From: CAVYGN01 sp964413265
GTDB lineage: Bacteria; Spirochaetota; Brevinematia; Brevinematales; JAOACQ01
Reading direction: 5' to 3'
Assembly: GCA_964413265.1 (NCBI GenBank)
Contig: CAYPRX010000067.1
Location: 18,535 to 82,534 of the forward strand
DNA: 64,000 nucleotides
Shown piece after piece: positions 37,127 to 47,088 of this stretch (the stretch's first letter is position 1; each line of letters starts with the position of its first letter). The position numbers were made by a program, and so were the translations under genes. The notes under the pieces are model-generated. The model did no database searches and was not told the DNA's origin. It saw only the letters and a list, made by a program, of their open reading frames with translations.

Positions 37127-39040
37127 ATGAAAAAGGTACTTCTGATTTTTATTTATTACATGCTTTCGATATCCGTTCTTTATTCTCAGCAGAATTATAA
37201 ACCGGATAATGATAATTTGAACGAAAGCTCGGAGCTGACATTCGCGGAAGCGGTAATGTTATCCACGAAGGGTGATTATGATAATGCCATAATAAGATAC
37301 AAAGAGCTTCTGACAAATCAGGTCAAAGACAAATATATTTATTATTCTCTACTGGAAACATACAGCCTGAAAGCCGGGAAAGTCCAGATGAGTGCTGAGG
37401 AGGATGCTCTCAAGGCCCTTTACAGTGAAGAGATGTATTATTCAAAAGAGGCCCTGGGGTTGTATACAAACGACTTAAAACTATTATACTTTTATGCTGA
37501 TTCTGTTAGAAATCTGGGATTGGCTGATGAGTATATTTCAGTCCTGGAAAAAATTTTGTCGCTCAATGATTTCGATGTATTCGCCAATTACTACATCGGA
37601 GATTATTATTTTATCAACAAAGAATACCAGCAGGCGGCCTCTTATTTTCAAAGGGTGCTTACGGCGACTGAAGAAGGTAAAGAATTTGATTTAATGGCGA
37701 GATACAGGTCGCTTTATTCCCTGGGAATAATTTCAATAATGGGGGGTGATTTTCAAGATGCGGTTCTCTATCTTGAGAAGGCCAGGGAAATATATTCAAA
37801 TGATCTCGAATTGATAAAAACATTAGCGATGACTTATGCAGGTAATCTCGATTTTGTCAAGGCGAAGGAAAATTTTGATATTCTTCCTGATGCTGCTAAA
37901 AATGACGAAGTATCGGATATGTACTACGGTGTTTTATTCACTACTGACCAGAATTCGTTAAAAAAATTATTGACCAAAAAAACTGTAAAATCTCATTATT
38001 TACTGGCCGCTGATTTCTACTTAAAGAAAAAATATAAAGATTCCATAAAGGAGCTTGACCTGTCTGTTTCGGGAAAAAAGTTCCTTGATTATTACCTTCT
38101 TTATCTTTATTACCTGGATTACAAGGCGTCCGGGAATAAAGATAAGGTTTACCAGTATTCATTTATGCTTGGGAATAAGGCAAAAGAAGTTGGTAAAACT
38201 GATCTGGCCATCAGTTATTACAAAATCCTGCTGACCAACACTAATTCCATACCGTCAATATACTGGCTTATTGGTTCCCTCTATGACGATAAAAATGATT
38301 ACAGGGACGCCATCTATTACTACAATAAGTATCTCAACAGCAAGGGCGGAGATGAATATAAGATACAGGCTCTTATAAGAATCTCGGATATGTATTACAG
38401 GCAGAAGAATATTTCGGAAGCCGCAAGACAGCTTGCAAAAGCCAGAACTCTGGCAGTCAAGAAGAGTGACCAGTTCCAGGTATATTTTTACTCCGGCCTT
38501 ATTGAGTTCGAGAATAAGAGATACACAAATGCGGTGAACGAGTTCAAAGAAGCCGCGAAGGCTGATGTAAAGGAGTCGAGGCTCTACTATTTTCTCGGGG
38601 CAAGTTATTTTGAGCTGGGAGAATACGATAATGTTATACAGACCCTCGAGACCGGAATTAAATACGACAGCCGAAGTCCCGAAATGAACAATCTTCTTGC
38701 TTATGCTTATTCAATAGAAAAAATTAAACTTGACGAGGCGATCAGTCTCGTGAATCAGTCTCTTTTAATGCAGCCGGAAAATCTTGCCTATATGGACACA
38801 CTCGGATGGATATTTTTTCAGAAAGAGGATTTTAAAAAAAGCTTTGAAATTTTCAACCATATCATTAATGTTCTGGATCGGGAAAGTAAAATTGAGGGTG
38901 AGGATGATCTTGACGAAATATATTATCATATAGGCATGATCTATGAGAAAATGGGTAAAAAAGAAGAGGCGATGGGTTATTATTCAATCGGTTTAAAGAT
39001 AAATCCATTGAATAATCTTATAAAGCAAAGAATGAAATGA
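37127..39040 (+). CDS. Exported tetratricopeptide repeat protein
   Basis: The 637-residue protein has a signal peptide (MKKVLLIFIYYMLSISVLYS, cleavage near QQN) and many TPR units through the rest (for example GDYDNAIIRYKELLTNQ, NDYRDAIYYYNKYLNS, FELGEYDNVIQTLETGIKYD, GKKEEAMGYYSIGLKINP). This suggests a periplasmic or surface scaffold. Genes of this type appear often in this window; here it is coupled to the M50 protease by a one-base gap. No specific role can be given. Confidence 0.8.
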   Translation: MKKVLLIFIYYMLSISVLYSQQNYKPDNDNLNESSELTFAEAVMLSTKGDYDNAIIRYKELLTNQVKDKYIYYSLLETYSLKAGKVQMSAEEDALKALYSEEMYYSKEALGLYTNDLKLLYFYADSVRNLGLADEYISVLEKILSLNDFDVFANYYIGDYYFINKEYQQAASYFQRVLTATEEGKEFDLMARYRSLYSLGIISIMGGDFQDAVLYLEKAREIYSNDLELIKTLAMTYAGNLDFVKAKENFDILPDAAKNDEVSDMYYGVLFTTDQNSLKKLLTKKTVKSHYLLAADFYLKKKYKDSIKELDLSVSGKKFLDYYLLYLYYLDYKASGNKDKVYQYSFMLGNKAKEVGKTDLAISYYKILLTNTNSIPSIYWLIGSLYDDKNDYRDAIYYYNKYLNSKGGDEYKIQALIRISDMYYRQKNISEAARQLAKARTLAVKKSDQFQVYFYSGLIEFENKRYTNAVNEFKEAAKADVKESRLYYFLGASYFELGEYDNVIQTLETGIKYDSRSPEMNNLLAYAYSIEKIKLDEAISLVNQSLLMQPENLAYMDTLGWIFFQKEDFKKSFEIFNHIINVLDRESKIEGEDDLDEIYYHIGMIYEKMGKKEEAMGYYSIGLKINPLNNLIKQRMK

Positions 39041-39143
39041 CTTCAGCATTATTTCAGGAATGATTTATAATTCAAATCTTGATTAATATAAAATTAACAT
39101 TAAAATAAAGGGTGAAAAGTGTTGGTGCTGGGGTTGGGAAATT

Positions 39144-40709
39144 ATGAAACCTATATTTCTAAAATTTCCTTCCGGAAGAATATTTTCTGCCCTTACGGAT
39201 ATATCGAGAACCAGGAATAGTGATAGGATTGTCATCCTATTTTTCTCTGAAAGTATAATGAGAAAATACTTTGACCTCGATTCTTCTGCAATTAAGAATA
39301 AATTTATAGCGTTCTATTCAGCTCCAACAAAAGAAGGCGTGGAACATATCACGAAGAATGAAGGATTTTATAACATCTGTCTGTGCGGAACTTCCAAGAT
39401 CAGGAAATATTTTACAGAAAAAATTTTCCCCCTTTTTAATTCTTATAGTGGTAAAATGGATTTTCTGATACTTTCAGAGGAGTTTTCCTTAAAAAAAGAC
39501 AGCATTGATATGCCGGAAGAATTCTGCCCGGTATTTTATATAATTTCGATAAACCAGCTTGTTCCCGTGTCGTATTCACCTTTTTCTTATAATAAGATAG
39601 TAATAAAGGATGAAAAGGGCAGCAAACAGTTGCTGTCGATAGGAAATGAGAGAGATTTTACAATTTCATATCTGCAGGACGGGGAGATAAAGATTTCACC
39701 TAATTTCGGAGAACTTGATAATTTATATGAAATTGATGCTATGGATATAATGGTGAATACGATAATTGGACACGGCAAATTTAAAAATATAACTGTTCTG
39801 AAAGATTATAATAATTACTCGATGATCTCGGACTATACAAGAAAATTTCCGAATGTGAAAAATATCTACCATGAATATGCGCATATGTCCAATGTTCTTT
39901 TTGACAATGATCTGATTAAGGAAAAGTGTATAGGCATTGTTTATGACAGCATAAGTTATGATGACAGCGACCAGATAAGGGGAGGAGAGTTCCTTTACGG
40001 AAAGATCGGTGGTATTGATATTATCGGGGGGTGGAAACCTCTGCCTCTACCTGGCGGCGATATAGCAAATATCGAACCGTGGAGAATAGCACTTGCAATG
40101 CTCAGGGAGCTGACTGAGGGGGGGCTGGCTTCTGTTGATCTGCCGCTGGCAAGGAATATAAGAAATAATCCGAATTACAGGTATATATTTGATGCTATCG
40201 ATCAGGGTATAATGAATTATACTCTTTCATCCAGCATGCATCATATTATCGCGGCCCTTGGAGAAGTGATTTCTTACAAGGAATCCACATATAACTTCGA
40301 ATACTTTGAGAATTTGATGGATAATTCGGTAATAAGGTCATGCGAAGGAACTTATTACGATATTCCGATCATTGAAGAGGACGGCAAGTATTTTTTGGAT
40401 ACTTATGCGCTTTTCAGGCTGGTCATGGAATCCATTCTGGCCAAATCCGATCCCCTATCTATGGTCTGCAATATAATTGTCAGTATTGTCAAGGCTTCGG
40501 CGAAACTGATTAAAGTGCTGTCGAAGGTACACAAAGAAAAGAAGATAGTGTTAACCGGTGAATATTTCAAACACCCGCATTTATTAACGCTGCTTTATGA
40601 CGAGCTGGAACAAGAAGGTTATAAGATATATCTGCCGAAGAAGATCCCGATTGATGACAGCGGTATCTCTGTCGGCCAGCTTCTGTATCATTATTATGAA
40701 AACGGTTAG
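39144..40709 (+). CDS. HypF C-terminal (Kae1-like carbamoyltransferase) homologue, stand-alone
   Basis: The 521-residue protein matches the Kae1-like half of hydrogenase maturation factor HypF. ISPNFGELDNL aligns with the HypF LSPHIGDLENL segment; HEYAH (243-247) keeps the two metal-ligand histidines; KPLPLPGGDIANIEPWR (near 300) is the nucleotide loop; LTGEYFKHPHLL and DDSGISVGQLL close the domain. The acylphosphatase and zinc-finger domains of HypF are missing, and the first 150 residues are a divergent remnant, possibly of the YrdC part. No hydrogenase gene is nearby. It lies just upstream of ilvB; the function is unknown. Confidence 0.7.
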   Translation: MKPIFLKFPSGRIFSALTDISRTRNSDRIVILFFSESIMRKYFDLDSSAIKNKFIAFYSAPTKEGVEHITKNEGFYNICLCGTSKIRKYFTEKIFPLFNSYSGKMDFLILSEEFSLKKDSIDMPEEFCPVFYIISINQLVPVSYSPFSYNKIVIKDEKGSKQLLSIGNERDFTISYLQDGEIKISPNFGELDNLYEIDAMDIMVNTIIGHGKFKNITVLKDYNNYSMISDYTRKFPNVKNIYHEYAHMSNVLFDNDLIKEKCIGIVYDSISYDDSDQIRGGEFLYGKIGGIDIIGGWKPLPLPGGDIANIEPWRIALAMLRELTEGGLASVDLPLARNIRNNPNYRYIFDAIDQGIMNYTLSSSMHHIIAALGEVISYKESTYNFEYFENLMDNSVIRSCEGTYYDIPIIEEDGKYFLDTYALFRLVMESILAKSDPLSMVCNIIVSIVKASAKLIKVLSKVHKEKKIVLTGEYFKHPHLLTLLYDELEQEGYKIYLPKKIPIDDSGISVGQLLYHYYENG

Positions 40710-40760
40710 GAATTGCCGTTTTGGAATTCTAAGAAAGGCTGTTATAGCAGGAGGTTTCTT

Positions 40761-42473
40761 GTGGTCCTGAATGGTGCCAGAATTTTAATAGAATGCCTGA
40801 AAAAAGAAGGTACCGAAATAATTTTCGGTTACCCTGGAGGCGTTGTTATTCCCCTGTTCGATGAGTTATACGATGAGCCTGATATAAGGCTTATACATGT
40901 CCGGCATGAGCAGGGAGCCGCGCACATGGCTGACGGTTATGCCAGAGCGACTGGAAAAGTCGGCGTATGCCTTGCAACGAGCGGTCCCGGAGCAACCAAT
41001 CTTGTTACGGGAATAGCCACGGCATATATGGATTCGATACCGCTGATTGCAATTACGGGTCAGGTAGTTACATCAATGATCGGAAGCGATGCCTTTCAGG
41101 AGGCCGACATTACGGGAATAACCAGGCCTATCACAAAACACAATTACCTGGTTAAGGATGTTAAGGATCTTGCAGGTGTAATCAAAGAGGCTTTCTATAT
41201 AGCGAGCAGCGGGAGGCCAGGCCCTGTTCTTATAGATATACCGAAGGATGTACTGACCGGACAAACCGATTTTAAATATCCCTCAAGTGTATCTCTTCGG
41301 AGCTACAAGCCGAATGTCAAGGTTCACATGGGCCAGGTAAAAAAAGCGATGGAGATGATTGAATCGGCAAAGAAACCACTTATTTATTTCGGAGGCGGTG
41401 TTATTTTAAGCAATGCTTCAAAAGAGCTGGCCGAATTCGTAAAATTGACAGGGATTCCGTGTACAACAACCCTGATGGGTCTTGGTGCTTATCCTGTAAA
41501 TAAGGATGATCCCATTTACCTTGGCATGCTTGGCATGCATGGGACCGCCTGCGCCAATTACGGTGTTCACCATTCTGATCTCATAATAGCTATAGGGACC
41601 AGGTTTGATGACAGGGTTACCGGCAGGATCGATGATTTCGCACCGGACGCAAAAGTCATACATATTGATATAGACCCGACTTCAATAAGTAAGACAGTCG
41701 TAGTGGATGTCCCCATAGTTGGCGATGTTAAAAGCGTGCTTACAGAAATGATAAAATCGGCAAAACATCTTAAAATTGATGAATGGATAAAGCAGATTAT
41801 AGAATGGAAAAAGAAAAATCCTCTGACATATCAGCAGAGTAATGATGAAATTAAGCCTCAATACGTTATACAGAAATTAAGTGAATTAACGAAGGGAGAT
41901 GCAATAATAGCCACCGATGTAGGACAGCATCAGATGTGGACAGCCCAATATTTTGAATTTAAGGAACCGCGGACCCTTTTATCCTCAGGCGGACTGGGGA
42001 CAATGGGATACGGACTGCCTGCTGCTATAGGAGCGAAGGCCGGTCTGAAGAATAAGCTTGTGATAGATATAGCAGGCGACGGTTCAATCCAGATGAATAT
42101 TCAGGAACTTGCGACTGCAAGAAGCAATGATTTATTTGTCAAGGTCGTCATAATGGATAATTCCTATCTGGGAATGGTAAGGCAGTGGCAGGAGTTGTTT
42201 TATAAAAAGCGGTATTCGGCCGTACTGCTTGAAAAACATGATCATAATGTTACGACCGGGGAATACTTCCCGGATTTCGTAAAGATAGCCGAGGCATACG
42301 GCTTCTGGGGAAAGCGGGTAGCAAAGCCTTCCGAACTGGAATCGGCGATAAAAGAGATGCTGTCTTTTAACGGTCCTGCCCTGCTGGATGTAGTAATATC
42401 CAGGGAGGAAAATGTTTATCCTATGGTGCCTCCCGGAGCGAGTTTAACTCAGATGATCGGAGGTCTGGCATGA
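40761..42473 (+). CDS. ilvB: Acetolactate synthase, large (catalytic) subunit
   Basis: IlvB makes 2-acetolactate or 2-aceto-2-hydroxybutyrate for valine, leucine and isoleucine, using ThDP and FAD. The 570-residue protein shows GYPGGVVIPLFDEL with HVRHEQGAAHMADGYARA (catalytic Glu), the FAD domain (about 190-350), and the ThDP motif GDGSIQMNIQELATA (near 450). The start GTG at 40761 lies six bases after AGGAGG; the open frame upstream is not supported. It overlaps ilvN by four bases. Confidence 0.96.
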   Translation: MVLNGARILIECLKKEGTEIIFGYPGGVVIPLFDELYDEPDIRLIHVRHEQGAAHMADGYARATGKVGVCLATSGPGATNLVTGIATAYMDSIPLIAITGQVVTSMIGSDAFQEADITGITRPITKHNYLVKDVKDLAGVIKEAFYIASSGRPGPVLIDIPKDVLTGQTDFKYPSSVSLRSYKPNVKVHMGQVKKAMEMIESAKKPLIYFGGGVILSNASKELAEFVKLTGIPCTTTLMGLGAYPVNKDDPIYLGMLGMHGTACANYGVHHSDLIIAIGTRFDDRVTGRIDDFAPDAKVIHIDIDPTSISKTVVVDVPIVGDVKSVLTEMIKSAKHLKIDEWIKQIIEWKKKNPLTYQQSNDEIKPQYVIQKLSELTKGDAIIATDVGQHQMWTAQYFEFKEPRTLLSSGGLGTMGYGLPAAIGAKAGLKNKLVIDIAGDGSIQMNIQELATARSNDLFVKVVIMDNSYLGMVRQWQELFYKKRYSAVLLEKHDHNVTTGEYFPDFVKIAEAYGFWGKRVAKPSELESAIKEMLSFNGPALLDVVISREENVYPMVPPGASLTQMIGGLA

Positions 42474-42946
42474 TAAAGTATACCCTTACCGTTCTTGTGG
42501 AGAACCACTTTGGTGTTCTTGCCAGGGTATCGGGGCTGTTTTCGGCCCGCGGATACAATATTTCCAGCCTTGCGGTAGCAGAAACCGAGGATCCCACAGT
42601 TTCAGCTATGACCATAGTGGTCGATGGCGATGAACGGGTCATTGACCAGGTTAAAAAACAGCTGAACAAACTTATCGATGTGATAAAGGTAAAAGACCTT
42701 ACTGAACAGAGGCATGTATCGAGAGAGCTTGCCCTGGTGAAGGTTTCAGTCGATCCCTCGAAAAGGAGGGAAATAATAGAGATTGCAGATGTATTCAAGG
42801 GAAGGATAGTTGATATATCGAACGAAACCCTGACCCTGGAAATTACCGGGGACTCGGATAAAGTCGATGCGGTGATTGGCCTGCTGAAAGCATACGATAT
42901 AAGAGAAATGGCAAGAACAGGCAAGGTCGCCTTAATACGGGGCTAG
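42470..42946 (+). CDS. ilvN: Acetolactate synthase, small (regulatory) subunit
   Basis: IlvN binds valine through ACT domains and activates the large subunit. The 158-residue protein has an N-terminal ACT domain (KYTLTVLVENHFGVLARVSG, FSARGYNISSLAV) and a C-terminal ACT-like part (EIADVFKGRIVDISNETLTLEITG). ATGA overlap with ilvB gives coupling. No ilvC follows; the next gene is holA. Confidence 0.96.
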   Translation: MIKYTLTVLVENHFGVLARVSGLFSARGYNISSLAVAETEDPTVSAMTIVVDGDERVIDQVKKQLNKLIDVIKVKDLTEQRHVSRELALVKVSVDPSKRREIIEIADVFKGRIVDISNETLTLEITGDSDKVDAVIGLLKAYDIREMARTGKVALIRG

Positions 42947-42954
42947 GGGGTGGC

Positions 42955-43860
42955 ATGAAGCCGGTTATAGCGCTGATCGGCCCCGGAGAACTTGGGAAAA
43001 AGGCAGGTCTTTCAGGCCTGCTTGACAGCCTTGATAGAAAATCTGTTTATTCTTATTATCTTGGAGAAACTGAGGCATCCTTTATATTTTCAGAATGCAG
43101 CCAGGATTCACTGTTCAGCTCTTCAAAAGCAGTTCTTGTAAAGAACATTGATGAGGCTAAAGATAAAGAGAAAAAATTATTCGAGGAATTGCTGGATAAT
43201 TACCTTGACAATATTAACAAAAATACCGTTCTTATAATAACGGCGGATGAATTGCCGGAAGGTCTTTTAAATAAGATCCATGAAACCGGTGAGGTGCTGC
43301 AATTCAAAAAGATGTATAAAAACGAGCTGACTGCATATGTTAGGGATCACCTGACAGCTGAAAACATAAGCTTTGAACCTGAACTGCCGGATTTTATAGC
43401 AATGCTTGCCAACGAGGATGAATGGGAGACAGAGAATATGCTTCAAAGTCTGATCTATCTGTCGGGGAAGGGTAAAAGCGTCACTATTGCCGACGCAAAA
43501 TCATTATTATCCCGCTCATCAAATATGAATATATTTGACCTTATAAACGGTATTTTCGAGAAAAACGCAGAAAAAGCCGCACTTGCTCTGTACGATCTGC
43601 GCTTGGGGGGAGAACCGGTAACGCGGATCGTCTATATGATAATGAGAAGTGCAAAAATGCTCTGGTCTTACCTTTCTCACAGCGATGTATCAATGAAATC
43701 CTATGAAATTGGTATAATGAAGGAATATTCGAGAAAGTGTGATCTCAAGTTTGTAAGCAAAACATTCGCCCTTGCGGGAAAACTCGAAATTACTGCGAAA
43801 TCAATGAAAGATGATTTCTCATTTATTGAACTGGAAAACTTTATTTTTTCAATCATTTAA
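42955..43860 (+). CDS. holA: DNA polymerase III delta subunit
   Basis: HolA opens the sliding clamp in the replication clamp loader. The 301-residue sequence is divergent but has the family pattern: an N-terminal strand-helix unit (YYLGETEASFIF, SSKAVLVKNIDEA), NTVLIITADELP, and the C-terminal signature NIFDLINGIFEKNAEKAALALYDL followed by GGEPVTRIVYMIMRSAKML. GGGGGTGG precedes the ATG. It is eight bases after ilvN, so it shares that transcript. Confidence 0.8.
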   Translation: MKPVIALIGPGELGKKAGLSGLLDSLDRKSVYSYYLGETEASFIFSECSQDSLFSSSKAVLVKNIDEAKDKEKKLFEELLDNYLDNINKNTVLIITADELPEGLLNKIHETGEVLQFKKMYKNELTAYVRDHLTAENISFEPELPDFIAMLANEDEWETENMLQSLIYLSGKGKSVTIADAKSLLSRSSNMNIFDLINGIFEKNAEKAALALYDLRLGGEPVTRIVYMIMRSAKMLWSYLSHSDVSMKSYEIGIMKEYSRKCDLKFVSKTFALAGKLEITAKSMKDDFSFIELENFIFSII

Positions 43861-43887
43861 ATATCTTCTTCCCTGATTAAGTATCTT

Positions 43888-43960
43888 TGAGCCGCCTGGG
43901 GGTCGAACCCAGGGCCCTCACATTAAAAGTGTGATGCTCTACCAGCTGAGCTAGCGGCCC
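43888..43960 (-). tRNA. tRNA-Lys (anticodon TTT)
   Basis: Minus-strand cloverleaf: acceptor GGGCCGC/GCGGCTC (one G-T pair), D arm GCTCAGCTGGTAGAGC, anticodon stem TCACA/TGTGA with loop CTTTTAA, T arm CTGGG TTCGACC CCCAG. No encoded CCA. A small CCTCCC/GGGAGG hairpin (43974-43989) separates it from secF. Confidence 0.94.
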
Positions 43961-44016
43961 AAAAGATAATGATCCTCCCATCAGGGAGGTTATTATAGCA
44001 AGAGCCCACTGGAGCG

Positions 44017-45045
44017 TCAAGATTTTAAGGATTCAGCGACCTTTCTGCGGTTTGCCTTCGATTCCTTCAAATTTTTATCTATCGATCTTCTCAGCATATA
44101 TGTTATCGGTGCAGCTATGAATATAGAAGAATATGTGCCATCGATTACCCCGATAAGCAGCAGGAGGGCAAAGTTCTTCATTACGACTCCTCCCCAGAGA
44201 AAGATCGACAGGACCACAAAAAACACGGTCATTGAAGTAATAATAGTCCTGCTGAGAGTTTGTGTTATACTTCTGTCGATAATATTCTCATAATCAGCGT
44301 CCTTGTTGAGCGAATGAAGTTCCCGGATCCTGTCGAATACGACAATCGTATCGTTGGTGGAGTATCCAATAATAGTCAAAATGGATGCAACAACTGTCAA
44401 GTCGATTGCTATGTTCAGAATCAGTGTACAGGAGAGCATAAAAAGAACGTCATGAAAAAGGGCACCTATTGCTCCGGCACCGTAAAAAAAATCAAAACGG
44501 AATATGACATAGAAGAGAATAAGACATGCTGATATAAGGATAAGGTAAAATGCCTTCAGACCGAAATCCTGCCCTATTCTCGCATCAACCTTTTCAGAAC
44601 TTTTAATTAATATATTATCCGATCCGAAATTCTTTCCCAGCAGTCCGTTGATCATCTGGACTTCATCAGTTGAATTTTCGCTTGAAAGTATCGGCAGGGT
44701 GATCATGAATTGCCTGTCTGAAAGGTTTCCAACAGTGCTGACGTCAGCTTCGATCCTGGCATCCGTGAATATTTTTCTGACTTCCTTGATATTTACGGAA
44801 GGGTTATTGACCTGGGCATCAACCCTTATGCCTCCCTTGAAGTCTATGCCAAGAATAAATCCTCCCTTTAAAAAGTACATCGTAATACCTGTAATGATCA
44901 CGATGGCGGATATTCCGAAAAGCGTGAACCAGCGGTAGGATATAAAAGGAATAATCGTCTGTATATTGATGCCGAATATACGTGTCTGATGCTCCGGTTT
45001 CTCCGCGGTAAGGGCGACGGCATTTTGATTGTTATTTGATTTCAT
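44017..45045 (-). CDS. secF: Protein translocase subunit SecF
   Basis: SecF works with SecD to pull secreted proteins across the membrane using the ion gradient. The 342-residue protein has six membrane helices, the first near 30-55, a periplasmic domain starting with GIDFKGGIRVDAQV, and the RND core with YSTNDTIVVFDRIRE (near 225). The ATG at 45045 follows GGGAG. Operon order yajC-secD-secF, 11 bases after secD. Confidence 0.96.
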   Translation of the reverse strand: MKSNNNQNAVALTAEKPEHQTRIFGINIQTIIPFISYRWFTLFGISAIVIITGITMYFLKGGFILGIDFKGGIRVDAQVNNPSVNIKEVRKIFTDARIEADVSTVGNLSDRQFMITLPILSSENSTDEVQMINGLLGKNFGSDNILIKSSEKVDARIGQDFGLKAFYLILISACLILFYVIFRFDFFYGAGAIGALFHDVLFMLSCTLILNIAIDLTVVASILTIIGYSTNDTIVVFDRIRELHSLNKDADYENIIDRSITQTLSRTIITSMTVFFVVLSIFLWGGVVMKNFALLLLIGVIDGTYSSIFIAAPITYMLRRSIDKNLKESKANRRKVAESLKS

Positions 45046-45056
45046 TTTCAATCTCC

Positions 45057-46604
45057 CTATACACTTATCTTCTGGACTTTAAATGTATCAAGTATCCAGT
45101 CGTATATCAGTCGTGTAATGAAAAGAGCGGCAAAGATATTGGAAAGTATCCCGATACAAAGAGTCAGACCGAATCCTTTTATTGACCCCTGTCCGAAGGC
45201 GTAAAGAGCAAAACCAGCGATAAGCGTAGTGACATTCGAGTCGAGGATTGTCGGCCTTGCATGCAGGAAGCCGTTCTCAAGGGCATGCCTGTAACTGCGG
45301 GACCTTCTCAGCTCTTCACGCATTCTTTCATATATAATAACATTGGCATCCACAGCTATACCGACTGTCAGAAATATTCCCGCTATACTTGAAAGAGTTA
45401 GAGTTGTACCCGGAACTGAGGCTGTAAGGGCTAAAACGTAAAGCATGTCGAAAGTCAGAGATATGAGCGAGAAAAATCCAGAAATCCTGTAATAAATGAT
45501 CATGAATAATATCACGAACCCGGCTCCAATGAGGCCGCCCTTAATCATATCATTGATGGAATCCTCACCGAGAGATGAGCCTATAACCCTCTGCTGCACA
45601 ATATCCATTTTTACAGGAAGGGAGCCGGCTTTTAATACGTTTTGGAGGAAGACCGCATCCTCAATTGTGAAATCGCCGCTTATCTGTCCGCTTCCGCCTG
45701 AAATTTCACTATTGATCACAGGGGCGCTTTTTACTTTATCATCAAGAACTATGGCGAGCCTGTTCCTGACATTCTGGGCGGTGACCTCATCAAAAATATC
45801 TGCCCCTTCCGGTGTCAGTGTAAAATTTATGACGTTTCCGCCGAACTGGTCATGGTCGGCCCTTGCGTTGTTGATCATTGAACCGTCTAACTCGACTTTT
45901 TTGAAAAGAACGAGCCATCCGTTTAGCTTGGGTATGCCGAATTCGTCATTCTTCCAGCATGAAGCCCATTCCGATCCCTCCGGGAGAACAAAATTTGTGG
46001 GTACGTCCTGGCGTGAAGCTACCCAGCCCTCCCTGGGAACCATAGGTACCTTCATAGCTTCCAGTTCCTTCATAGCTTTCTCATCCACAATTTTGAATTC
46101 GAGTCTTCCTGCTTTGCTTAAAGCTTCCATTATCTGCTGAGGATTGCTTAATCCCGGCAATTCAACCGAAATTCTACCCTCAAAGGTTTTTCGAATCAGC
46201 GGTTCGGCAACTCCAAACTGGTCCATCCTGTTTTTTAATACTTCAAGGGCGCGGTCTGAGGCGTTGGCATATTCGGTTTTATAATCCGCAACCAGTTTAT
46301 TCGTGTCGAAATCATATTTTTCCAGGAGAAGATTTGTCAGGCTTTCCTCGTTAATCTGCATTGTCAAGTTTGCACCGCCCTGCAGATCAAGACCGAGACT
46401 GATGGCCCCTTTGCGTATGTTCTTGATTTCTGTCGCTCTTTTTCTGACTTCAAAAGTCTGAATGTCAAGCTGGTCCTGAGAGAGTTTCAGCAGGTCTTTG
46501 TCTTTCTGAGGTAAAAAGAAGTACCACTGTATACTTGGTGCAAGAAAAACAAAAGAAACCACTACGGTAAAAAGAAGGATTATAAAACGGGTTAACTTGC
46601 TCAT
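45057..46604 (-). CDS. secD: Protein translocase subunit SecD
   Basis: SecD is the larger RND-type partner of SecF. The 515-residue protein has an N-terminal helix, the conserved LGLDLQGGANLTMQI (near 60), a large periplasmic P1 domain, and five C-terminal helices with FLTVGIAVDANVIIYERMREE (near 415), which carries the proton-relay Asp. GGAGG is seven bases before the ATG. Second gene of yajC-secD-secF. Confidence 0.96.
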   Translation of the reverse strand: MSKLTRFIILLFTVVVSFVFLAPSIQWYFFLPQKDKDLLKLSQDQLDIQTFEVRKRATEIKNIRKGAISLGLDLQGGANLTMQINEESLTNLLLEKYDFDTNKLVADYKTEYANASDRALEVLKNRMDQFGVAEPLIRKTFEGRISVELPGLSNPQQIMEALSKAGRLEFKIVDEKAMKELEAMKVPMVPREGWVASRQDVPTNFVLPEGSEWASCWKNDEFGIPKLNGWLVLFKKVELDGSMINNARADHDQFGGNVINFTLTPEGADIFDEVTAQNVRNRLAIVLDDKVKSAPVINSEISGGSGQISGDFTIEDAVFLQNVLKAGSLPVKMDIVQQRVIGSSLGEDSINDMIKGGLIGAGFVILFMIIYYRISGFFSLISLTFDMLYVLALTASVPGTTLTLSSIAGIFLTVGIAVDANVIIYERMREELRRSRSYRHALENGFLHARPTILDSNVTTLIAGFALYAFGQGSIKGFGLTLCIGILSNIFAALFITRLIYDWILDTFKVQKISV

Positions 46605-46637
46605 TGACAAACCTCCGCCGGAAAGGCGCGGGAGATA

Positions 46638-46910
46638 TTATTGGTTTTTAAGGACTGCCGCGATTGATTCTTTTGACACCTCGAGTTTGGAATCCAGGCT
46701 TTTGATATAAACCGATTTTTCGGATATAAAATCGATAGTACCATAAATACCGCTGGAAGTCAATACTTTATCCCCCGGTTTCATCTGGCTGATCTGCTGT
46801 TTTAATTTTTTCCGTCTGTTGCTCTCCGGAAGAAACAGCACAAGGTATATGATCACGAACATTCCGATAATGATCAGGATCTGCGTATATCCACCCATAC
46901 CACTTGGCAT
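46638..46910 (-). CDS. yajC: Preprotein translocase subunit YajC
   Basis: YajC is a small helper of SecDF. The 90-residue protein has one membrane helix (about 8-28, ILIIIGMFVIIYLVLFLP), then the family's basic stretch and KPGDKVLTSSGIYGTIDFI. The ATG at 46910 lies five bases after AGGAGG; the longer open frame upstream is not needed. First gene of the operon, divergent from yidC across about 178 bases that must hold both promoters. Confidence 0.94.
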   Translation of the reverse strand: MPSGMGGYTQILIIIGMFVIIYLVLFLPESNRRKKLKQQISQMKPGDKVLTSSGIYGTIDFISEKSVYIKSLDSKLEVSKESIAAVLKNQ

Positions 46911-47088
46911 TGAAACCTCCTTTTTCATTGCAGTATTAAATGCAAAGATGGAAAATATTATAATTGAAAAATAAAAAAGCGTCAAATGAAGCCTGTTTAA
47001 TGTTTTAGCAAAGGTAAGCCACATTTGATATTTTAAAATACAAAGTCTATAATAATGGCACTGATTTTTTTATTGGAGTATATAAGTT

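Noticed and set aside
43974..43989. CCTCCC-ATCA-GGGAGG hairpin between tRNA-Lys and secF
   Set aside because: Only six pairs and no T run on the minus strand; too weak to call as a terminator.
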